Assembly (NCBI RefSeq): GCF_022829365.1 | Contig: NZ_JAKSYJ010000122.1 | Location: 28,460 to 92,459 of the forward strand | Direction: 5' to 3' | Origin: Methylobacterium sp. J-077 | Lineage (GTDB): Bacteria; Pseudomonadota; Alphaproteobacteria; Rhizobiales; Beijerinckiaceae | Length of the DNA stretch: 64,000 bases | Part shown: positions 57,910 to 64,000 of the stretch, one piece after another | How the letters are laid out: each line of letters starts with the position of its first letter | How positions within the stretch are numbered: the stretch's first letter is position 1 | The notes under the pieces: generated by a model | The model's input: the letters and a program-made list of their open reading frames with translations, nothing else | What the model was told of the DNA's origin: nothing | The model's database searches: none | Program-made: the position numbers and the translations under genes

Positions 57910-58620
57910 TCACAGATCGAGATCGGCCAGAAACCGCGGCAGCGCCGTGCTCGCCGGCCCGTAGCGGGCCTCGTCGAAGGCCTCAGCGTTGTCCGACGGC
58001 TCCAGGTTGATCTCGCAGGTGGGAATGTCGAGCGCCCGGGCCTGCCGGACATAGCCCGCCGCCGGGTAGACCGCCCCCGATGTGCCCACGGCCACGAACA
58101 GGTCGGCCGCGGCGAGCGCGTCCTCGATCGCGTCGAGATGCATCGGCATCTCGCCGAACCAAACCACGTCCGGCCGCATGCGCCCCAGCGTGCCGCAGGC
58201 CGGGCAGCACGAGGCCCGGCTCAGGTCGTCGCACCAGGGCGTGACCGCCCCGCAGGCGGTGCAGCGGGCCTTCAGCAACTCGCCGTGCATGTGGACCACC
58301 GCGCGCGATCCCGCCCGCTCGTGCAGGTCGTCGACGTTCTGCGTGCACAGGAACAGGTGGCCGCCCCGCGCGGCGAGCCGCGCCTCGGCCCGGGTCAGGG
58401 CGGCATGCGCCGCATTGGGCGCGGCCGCGACCACGCCGCGGCGGCGATGGTCGTAGAAGTCGAGCACCGTGTCGGGATCGGCCGCATAGGCTTCGGGGGT
58501 GGCGAGCTTCATCGGGTCGAACCGCGCCCAGATCCCGCCGCGGTCGCGGAACGTGCCGAGGCCGCTCTCGGCCGAAACCCCGGCCCCGGTCAGCACGAAG
58601 ATTCTTTTCGGATCATCCAT
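57910..58620 (-). CDS. NAD-dependent protein deacylase (class III sirtuin)
   Basis: The 236-residue sirtuin removes acyl groups from lysine using NAD+. It has the nucleotide loop GAGVSAESGLGTFRD (12-26), TQNVDDLHERAG, the catalytic His in HMHGEL and four zinc cysteines (CTAC and CCPAC). Y56 and R59 (FYDHRRR) are the residues that favour succinyl- and malonyl-lysine, so desuccinylase activity is likely, as in class III bacterial enzymes. It is divergent from the decayed isochorismatase gene. Confidence 0.95.
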   Translation of the reverse strand: MDDPKRIFVLTGAGVSAESGLGTFRDRGGIWARFDPMKLATPEAYAADPDTVLDFYDHRRRGVVAAAPNAAHAALTRAEARLAARGGHLFLCTQNVDDLHERAGSRAVVHMHGELLKARCTACGAVTPWCDDLSRASCCPACGTLGRMRPDVVWFGEMPMHLDAIEDALAAADLFVAVGTSGAVYPAAGYVRQARALDIPTCEINLEPSDNAEAFDEARYGPASTALPRFLADLDL

Positions 58621-58742
58621 GCGCTATCCCCCGCCTGTCGGCCGATTGGCCGGAAATGTCCGCCGGTTGGCTGCGCGGTTTCTTTCGCGCTCCCAGCGTG
58701 AGCGCGATCCTGCCGCCTGATCCACCAAGCGGAAGGCACGAA

Positions 58743-59302
58743 ATGTCCGATGTTGCGCTGCTGGTCATCGATGTCCAGGAATCCTTCCGGCACCGGCCGT
58801 CTGGAGCGAGGCGGATGTCCCGCTCTTCACCGAACGCCTGCAGGCGCTCATCGACGGCGCGGTCGCACGCACGATCCCGGTGCTGCAGGTGTTCCACGTC
58901 GCCGAGACGGGCCCGTTCTCGGTCGAGTCCGGCCATGTCCGCACCCTGGAGCCGATCATGATCGCGCCGACCGCCGTGTTCCACAAGCGCCGGCACAGCG
59001 CGCTGGTCGATACCGGGCTGGCCGGCTGGCTGACGCAGCACGGCATCCGGCGCCTGATCGTGTCCGGGATCCGCACCGAGCAATGCTGCGAGACCACCAC
59101 CCGCCACGCCTCCGACAGCGGCTGGCAGGTGGATTACGTCACCGAGGCGACGCTGACCTTCGCGATGACCCACCCTGACGGCCGCAGCTTCAGCCCGGAC
59201 GACATCAAGGCGCGCACCGAGCTGGTCCTGGTGGACCGCTTCGCCCGCATCGCCACGGTGGAGCAGGCGCTCGACGGCCGGGATCTTCCGGTCGCCGCAT
59301 GA
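58743..59302 (+). pseudogene. Isochorismatase-family cysteine hydrolase, frameshifted
   Basis: ATG 58743 opens MSDVALLVIDVQESFRHRP with the catalytic Asp, then the frame is lost at about 58800. The rest of the protein continues one frame over, from VWSEADVPLFTERLQALIDG through VFHKRRHSALVDTGL (Lys) to SGIRTEQCCETTTRHA (Cys nucleophile) and the normal C-terminus. One missing base would restore H-R-P-Y-W-S-E. All three catalytic residues survive, so the loss is recent or a sequencing error. The family includes N-carbamoyl amidases, which would suit the hydantoinase downstream. Confidence 0.8.
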
Positions 59303-59741
59303 GCGCGGCGGCGCGGCGCTGGCGGCGGCCCGGACCCTGGTGGTCTATATGCGCCGCGGCCCCGACGACCCGCAGCTCTCGCCCTGGCTGGAAGGCCGCA
59401 GCCATCTGCATCCGGCGGTGCACCGCGCCCAGGACGCGATCACCGCCGAGCCTGCCCGCGACTGGTCGCCCGACACCCTCGGCCGCCTCGCCGGGGCGAG
59501 CCCGCGCAACCTCGCCCGGCTGTTCCGGATCCATGCCGGGATGACCGTGACCGACGCGGTCAACCGCGCCCGGATCGCGCTCGCCCGGGACCTGATCGCC
59601 CAGACCGACCTCGCCCTGGAGCAGGTCGCCGACCGCGCGGGCTTCGGCTCGGCCCGGCACATGCGCCGCGTCTGGCGGCTTTTCCATGCCGAGTCTCCAT
59701 CGAGTCTCCGAACCAAGGTCCCGGTTTCGAAAGGTCCGTGA
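59301..59741 (+). pseudogene. GlxA/AraC-type regulator, N-terminal domain deleted
   Basis: Only the linker (AARTLVVYMRRGPDDPQLSP) and the C-terminal AraC double helix-turn-helix (about 130 residues; LGRLAGASPRNLARLFRIH, LALEQVADRAGFGSARHMRR) remain. The DJ-1/PfpI-like domain of about 190 residues expected for GlxA-type regulators is missing, its place taken by the isochorismatase 3' end. A short in-frame start exists at ATG 59340-ish, so a DNA-binding stub might be made, but the gene looks broken. Isochorismatase and GlxA genes are common neighbours. Confidence 0.75.
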
Positions 59742-59769
59742 CCTTTCGCGGGTGCAGGGCAGAGCCCTG

Positions 59770-59820
59770 GTCTCTCGGGGGGCCTGCCCCCGAACCCCTG
59801 CCAAAGGGCTGAGCCCTTCG
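59770..59820 (-). repeat. Interspersed repeat, family C, copy 2
   Basis: Reverse-oriented copy of the 53427 repeat: complementary strand reads AAGGGCTCAGCCCTTTGGC then AGGGGTTCGGGGGC. It follows the truncated regulator and precedes the hydantoinase gene. Confidence 0.7.
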
Positions 59821-59948
59821 GGAACCCATGATGTGCGCACTCTGGACCCCGCCGGATGGCTGTGCCCTCCTCGCGCCGTCAGAATCGGCGCGGACGATGC
59901 ATCCGCCCGTCCCGACAGGCGCCTGCGGGCGCGGAGGAGTTGAGCGTC

Positions 59949-61376
59949 ATGCCCGAATACGACCTGGCGATCCGCGGCGGCACGGTGGTCACGGCGAGCG
60001 ACACGGTGCGGGCGGATGTCGGTGTGCGCGGCGGGCGGATCGTGGCGGTCGCCGAGGGCATCGCCGACGCCGCCCGGGTGATCGACGCCTCCGGGCTGCT
60101 GGTCCTGCCCGGCGGCATCGACAGCCACGTCCACATCGCCCAGGATCCCGGCCCCGGCATCGTCATGGCCGACGATTTCGCCAGCGCCACCCGGGCGGCG
60201 GCGGCCGGTGGCAACACCTGCGTGATGCCCTTCGCGGTCCAGCCCCGGGGCGGCTCGCTGCGCGGCGCGGTCGACGCCTATCGCGCCAAGGCCGAGGGCC
60301 AGTGCCACGTCGACGTGGCGATCCACATGATCATCGCGGACCCGAGCGAGGCGGTGCTCGGCCAGGAGCTGCCGGCCCTGGTCGCCGACGGCTACACCTC
60401 GTTCAAGGTGTTCATGACCTACGACGACCTGGTGCTGAACGACCGTCAGCTGCTCGACGTGTTCCACGTCGCCCGGCGGCAGGGCGCCCGGGTGATGGTC
60501 CACGCCGAGGGCTACGACGCGATCCGCTATCTCAGCGACCGGCTGGAGCGGGCCGGGGAGACCAAGCCCTACGGCCACGCTTTGTCCCGGCCCGAGGTGG
60601 TCGAGCGCGAGGCCGCGCACCGGGCGATCAGCCATGCCGAGCTGATCGACCTGCCGATCGTCATCGTCCACGTCTCGGGCCGCGAGGCCACCGAGCAGAT
60701 CGCGTGGGCGCAGGCGCGCGGCCTGAAGATCCGGGCCGAGACCTGCCCGCAATACCTGACGCTGACGGCCGACCACATGAAGGGCCTCGGCCTCGACGAC
60801 CCGATGGCAGGGGCGAAATACGTCTGCTCGCCGCCGCCCCGGGACGAGGCCAGCCAGGAGGCGGTCTGGTCCGGCATCCGGCGCGGGATCTTCGACGTGG
60901 TCTCCTCGGACCACTCGCCGTTCCGCTACGACGACCCGCAGGGCAAGCTGAACCCCCGCGGCAAATCCTCGTTCCGCTGGATCCCGAACGGCATCCCGGG
61001 GGTCGAGACACGGCTGCCGGTGTTCTTCTCCGAAGGCGTCTCGAAGGGGCGGATCAGCCTCAACCAGTTCGCGGCGCTGACCGCGACGAACCACGCCAAG
61101 CTCTACGGCCTGTATCCGCGCAAAGGCTCGATCGCCCCGGGCTTCGACGCGGACCTGACCCTGTGGGATCCGAACAAGCGCGAGACGATCCGCCAGGAGA
61201 TCCTCCACCACGGCGCCGACTACACCCCCTGGGAGGGGTTTGACGTCACCGGCTGGCCGGTGATGACCATCGCGGGCGGGCAGGTGATCGCCGAGGACGG
61301 CAAGGTCCTGTCCGAGCCGGGCCGCGGCCGGGTGCTCGACCGGGCGGTCGATCCGTCGGAGCGGCGGGGCGCCTGA
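59949..61376 (+). CDS. hydA: Dihydropyrimidinase/hydantoinase
   Basis: The enzyme reversibly opens dihydropyrimidine or hydantoin rings to N-carbamoyl amino acids. The 475-residue amidohydrolase has the metal ligands in GGIDSHVHI, the carboxylated Lys in GYTSFKVFMTYDD (about 152), His in VHAEGYDAI and VIVHVSG, and the Asp in SSDHSPFRYDD. ATG 59949 is chosen, with GGAG 11 bases upstream. It lies before an ABC transporter of polyamine type, which may bring in its substrate; the upstream frameshifted amidase could once have taken the product. Confidence 0.93.
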   Translation: MPEYDLAIRGGTVVTASDTVRADVGVRGGRIVAVAEGIADAARVIDASGLLVLPGGIDSHVHIAQDPGPGIVMADDFASATRAAAAGGNTCVMPFAVQPRGGSLRGAVDAYRAKAEGQCHVDVAIHMIIADPSEAVLGQELPALVADGYTSFKVFMTYDDLVLNDRQLLDVFHVARRQGARVMVHAEGYDAIRYLSDRLERAGETKPYGHALSRPEVVEREAAHRAISHAELIDLPIVIVHVSGREATEQIAWAQARGLKIRAETCPQYLTLTADHMKGLGLDDPMAGAKYVCSPPPRDEASQEAVWSGIRRGIFDVVSSDHSPFRYDDPQGKLNPRGKSSFRWIPNGIPGVETRLPVFFSEGVSKGRISLNQFAALTATNHAKLYGLYPRKGSIAPGFDADLTLWDPNKRETIRQEILHHGADYTPWEGFDVTGWPVMTIAGGQVIAEDGKVLSEPGRGRVLDRAVDPSERRGA

Positions 61377-61474
61377 CGCTCCCTGGCCCGGCCCTTGCTC
61401 CCCGGTTTGAGGCTGGGAGCGATCAGGTTGCACCAGGGCCGCGGGCATATCCTCGGCCGGATCGGGCGCGGGTC

Positions 61475-61568
61475 CCCTCTCCCGTGCGGGAGAGGGACAT
61501 GGTGAGGGATGCGACGTATCCGGATGGACCTGATCCCTCACCCCAGCCCTCTCCCGCACGGGAGAGGG
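61475..61568. repeat. REPIN-like palindromic element, copy 2 (94 bp)
   Basis: Arms 61475-61496 and 61547-61568 are 22-base inverted palindromes, and the adjoining GGTGAGGGAT / ATCCCTCACC pair also matches, so the whole unit can fold into one hairpin. It lies between hydA and the ABC transporter genes. Confidence 0.85.
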
Positions 61569-61642
61569 GGCCTGTCGCGGGCTTCATGCACGACGGTGCC
61601 TCGAACATGTGCCGCCTGTAGCCGCAGCCGGGGGAGCCGCGC

Positions 61643-62641
61643 ATGAATGTCGAGCTGATCGGCCTGACCAAGCGCTACGGCGCGGCCACCGCGGTCGATG
61701 CCATCGACCTGAAGGTGCCGTCCGGGGCCTATTGCTGCCTGCTCGGCCCCTCCGGCTGCGGCAAGACCACGACGCTGCGGATGATCGGCGGCCACGAGCG
61801 CGCCAGCGCGGGCGACGTGGTGATCGGCCCGAGGGCGGTGGGCGACGCGGCGCCGGTCGAGCGCGGCACCGCCATGATGTTCCAGAGCTACGCCCTGTTC
61901 CCGCATCTCGACGCGCGGGACAACGTCGCCTTCAGCCTGCGGATGCGCGGCATCAGTAAGGCCGAGCGCCGGGCCAAGGCGATGGCGATGCTCGACCTCG
62001 TGCAGATGGGCCACCTCGCCGGGCGCCTGCCGGCCCAGCTCTCGGGCGGGCAGCAGCAGCGGGTGGCGCTGGCGCGCGCCCTCGTCACCGGCCCGAAGGT
62101 GCTGCTGCTCGACGAGCCGCTCTCGGCGCTGGACCCGTTCCTGCGGGTGCGGATGCGGGTCGAGCTGAAGCGGATCCAGACCGAGCTCGGGCTGACCTTC
62201 ATCCACGTCACCCACAGCCAGGAGGAGGCGATGGCGCTCTCCGACCTCGTGGTGGTGATGAATGCCGGCCGGATCGAGCAGGCCGCCGACCCGCGCACCG
62301 TGTTCGAGCGCCCGGCCACCGCGTTCGTGGCTCGGTTCATCGGCGGCCACAACGTGATCCGCCTGCCCGACGGGATGATCGCCGTGCGCGCCGACCGGAT
62401 GCGGCTCGGCGCCGAGGCCGGCCCGGAGGCGCTCCCGGCCCGGGTGGTCGCGGTCGAGTACCAGGGCACCAGCGTCCATGTCGGCCTCGACGCCGACGGG
62501 CTGGAGCGGGCGCCCGACGACAGCTCGGCCGCCCTGACCGCGGTGCTCAGCGATGCCGCCTTCGCGGCCCGCCCGCTCCGGCCGGGCGACACGGTGCCGG
62601 TCGGCTGGGACGCCGGCGCAGCCCACCGCCTCGACGCGTAA
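61643..62641 (+). CDS. ABC transporter ATPase, spermidine/putrescine type
   Basis: The 332-residue PotA-like ATPase has Walker A GPSGCGKTT (about 35-43), the Q-loop MFQSYALFPH, signature LSGGQQQR, Walker B VLLLDEPLSALD and a C-terminal TOBE domain (about 240-330). ATG 61643 fits the family, with GGGGGAG upstream. It precedes the binding protein gene by 16 bases; permease genes probably follow beyond the window. Confidence 0.93.
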   Translation: MNVELIGLTKRYGAATAVDAIDLKVPSGAYCCLLGPSGCGKTTTLRMIGGHERASAGDVVIGPRAVGDAAPVERGTAMMFQSYALFPHLDARDNVAFSLRMRGISKAERRAKAMAMLDLVQMGHLAGRLPAQLSGGQQQRVALARALVTGPKVLLLDEPLSALDPFLRVRMRVELKRIQTELGLTFIHVTHSQEEAMALSDLVVVMNAGRIEQAADPRTVFERPATAFVARFIGGHNVIRLPDGMIAVRADRMRLGAEAGPEALPARVVAVEYQGTSVHVGLDADGLERAPDDSSAALTAVLSDAAFAARPLRPGDTVPVGWDAGAAHRLDA

Positions 62642-62657
62642 GCAGACGGAGACGACC

Positions 62658-63920
62658 ATGGACCTGTTCTCGAAGCCGAGCCGGCGCACGCTGCTCAAGG
62701 GCGCCGCGGCCCTGGCGACCACGCCGGTCACCGGCTTCCCGGCCGTGCACGCGGCCGAGCCCGTGACGCTGCGCTACCTCGGCACCGCGGTGAACCAATC
62801 CGCCGACATCGCGAAGAAGGTGAAGGAGGATCTCGGCATCACCATCGAGTACATCCCGGTGGTGACCGACGAGGTGACCAAGCGCGTCGTCACCCAGCCG
62901 AACTCCTTCGACCTGGTCGACACCGAGTATTTCAGCCTCAAGAAGATCCTGCCTTCCGGCAACCTCCAGGGCATGGACGCCAAGCGGATCACGCTGGCCG
63001 ACAAGATCTCGTCCGTGTTCACCAAGGGCGAGGTGGCCGGCAAGAGGATCGGCGACCAGGGCACCGCGCCGAGGAAGGTGTTCTATCTCGAAGGCCAGGA
63101 CTCGAAGAAATTTGCCGGCGAACAGACCGGTTGGATCTCGCTGATCCCCACCGTCTACAACGCCGACACGCTGGGCATCCGGCCGGACCTGGTCAAGATC
63201 CCGGTGACGAGCTGGAAGGAGCTGCTGAACCCGGCCTTCAAGGGCCGCGCCGCGATCCTCAACATCCCGTCCATCGGCATCATGGACGCCGCCATGGTGG
63301 TGGAGGCCACCGGCGACTACACCTACGGGGACAAGGGCAACATGACCAAGCCCGAGATCGACCGCACCATCAAGCTGCTGATCGAGGCCAAGCGCGCCGG
63401 CCAGTTCCGGGCCTTCTGGCAGGATTTCAACGAATCCGTGAACCTGATGGCCTCCGGCGAGACGGTGATCCAGTCGATGTGGTCGCCCGCCGTCACCAAG
63501 GTGCGCGCGCAGGGGGTGCCCTGCACCTACCAGCCCCTGAAGGAGGGCTACCGCGCCTGGGCCTCGGGCTTCGGCATCCCCAAGACCCTGAGCGGCCGGA
63601 AGCTCGACGCGGCCTACGACTTCGTCAACTGGTTCCTGTCCGGCTGGGCCGGGGCCTACCTCAACCGCCAGGGCTATTATTCCGCGGTGCTGGGGACCGC
63701 GCAAACGAACATGCAGCCCTACGAATGGGCGTTCTGGATGGAGGGCAAGCCCGCCGAGAAGGACATATTGGGCCCCGACGGCACCCTGATCGAGAAGGCC
63801 GGCGCCACCCGCGACGGCGGCTCCTTCGACCAGCGCATGGGCTCGGTCGCCTGCTGGAACGCCGTGATGGACGAGAACACCTACATGGTGCGCAAGTGGA
63901 ACGAGTTCATCGCCGCGTGA
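62658..63920 (+). CDS. ABC transporter substrate-binding protein, polyamine type, Tat-exported
   Basis: The 420-residue protein has a twin-arginine signal (SRRTLLKGAAALATTPV) and a type II periplasmic binding fold with a PotD-like pattern: ITIEYIPVVTDEVTKRVV, DLVDTEYFSL, then TSWKELLNPAFKGRAAI. It presents the ligand to the ABC importer. Ligand is unknown; in PotD-like proteins ligands include polyamines, thiamine and other small cations, and the adjacent hydantoinase raises the possibility of a pyrimidine or hydantoin. Confidence 0.92.
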   Translation: MDLFSKPSRRTLLKGAAALATTPVTGFPAVHAAEPVTLRYLGTAVNQSADIAKKVKEDLGITIEYIPVVTDEVTKRVVTQPNSFDLVDTEYFSLKKILPSGNLQGMDAKRITLADKISSVFTKGEVAGKRIGDQGTAPRKVFYLEGQDSKKFAGEQTGWISLIPTVYNADTLGIRPDLVKIPVTSWKELLNPAFKGRAAILNIPSIGIMDAAMVVEATGDYTYGDKGNMTKPEIDRTIKLLIEAKRAGQFRAFWQDFNESVNLMASGETVIQSMWSPAVTKVRAQGVPCTYQPLKEGYRAWASGFGIPKTLSGRKLDAAYDFVNWFLSGWAGAYLNRQGYYSAVLGTAQTNMQPYEWAFWMEGKPAEKDILGPDGTLIEKAGATRDGGSFDQRMGSVACWNAVMDENTYMVRKWNEFIAA

Positions 63921-63946
63921 GCGCCGTGCCGTCACGCTTTTCCGCC

Positions 63947-63974
63947 CCGGCTCTCGGGCAAGCCCGAGAGCCGG
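63947..63974 (+). terminator. Hairpin after the substrate-binding protein gene
   Basis: CCGGCTCTCGGGC (63947-63959) pairs with GCCCGAGAGCCGG (63962-63974) perfectly around AA, 27 bases after the stop. It is not followed by a U-run, so it may be an attenuating hairpin between binding protein and permease genes. Confidence 0.5.
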
Positions 63975-63976
63975 CA

Positions 63977-64000
63977 CCCTCCCCCCTCTGCGGGGGAGGG
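63977..64000. repeat. REP-like palindrome at the window end
   Basis: CCCTCCCCCC...GGGGGAGGG, matching the arms of the 50958-51125 element; probably one arm of a longer repeat that continues beyond the window. Confidence 0.6.

Overview
The window is high-GC DNA that reads as part of the chromosome of an aerobic alphaproteobacterium, most likely Methylobacterium/Methylorubrum (Hyphomicrobiales). This rests on protein flavour and gene order: ffs-dnaX-ybaB, def-fmt-truA, rpmI-rplT-pheS, an EcfG-like stress promoter, an oxygen-dependent cobG-type cobalamin cluster, methylmalonyl-CoA mutase, and short GC-rich palindromes scattered between genes. It was inferred by reading; no database search was run.

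Layout. 1-7.9 kb: the tail of a glycosyltransferase, infC (apparent AUU start), a ThiF/MoeB-type E1 enzyme, then a leftward rpmI-rplT-pheS-pheT operon with an uncharacterised two-gene HEPN pair lodged between pheS and pheT. 8.3-12 kb: a family 4 glycosyltransferase and an amylo-alpha-1,6-glucosidase behind an EcfG-like promoter. 12-19 kb: a PilZ protein, dapE, def-fmt-truA, recR, pckA. 19.2-20.6 kb: a lower-GC gene for a secreted alpha/beta hydrolase with a duplicated C-terminal module. 20.8-23.2 kb: ybaB, dnaX and SRP RNA. 23.7-27 kb: comM translationally coupled to a membrane-anchored PP2C phosphatase-kinase fusion. 27-36.9 kb: two glutathione S-transferases, small secreted proteins, the methylmalonyl-CoA mutase small subunit, uppP, queG, an SDR protein, and a znuB/znuC/small membrane protein operon divergent from zur across a Zur-box-like palindrome. 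37-40.2 kb: an exopolysaccharide-initiating sugar transferase, an IsdG-like monooxygenase and a PraR-like XRE regulator.

40.3-51 kb is a cobalamin corrin-ring cluster (cobB, M, E, L, K, J, I, H, G and the 3' half of cobN). It carries a VapBC toxin-antitoxin pair nested between cobI and cobJ and an in-frame palindromic repeat inside cobG. cobN has lost its N-terminal half exactly at a 168-bp imperfect palindrome. 51.4-57.1 kb: kup, and an isoquinoline-oxidoreductase-like molybdenum hydroxylase pair followed by a small secreted protein. 57.5-64 kb: a small conserved protein, a sirtuin, a decayed locus (frameshifted isochorismatase followed by a truncated GlxA-type regulator), a hydantoinase/dihydropyrimidinase, and the ATPase and binding protein of a spermidine/putrescine-type ABC transporter whose permeases must lie beyond the window.

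The main themes are (i) selfish or stress modules spliced seamlessly into core operons (HEPN pair in pheST, VapBC in cob) and (ii) REP/REPIN-like palindromes that sit between genes, enter one coding sequence and mark a rearrangement that beheaded cobN.
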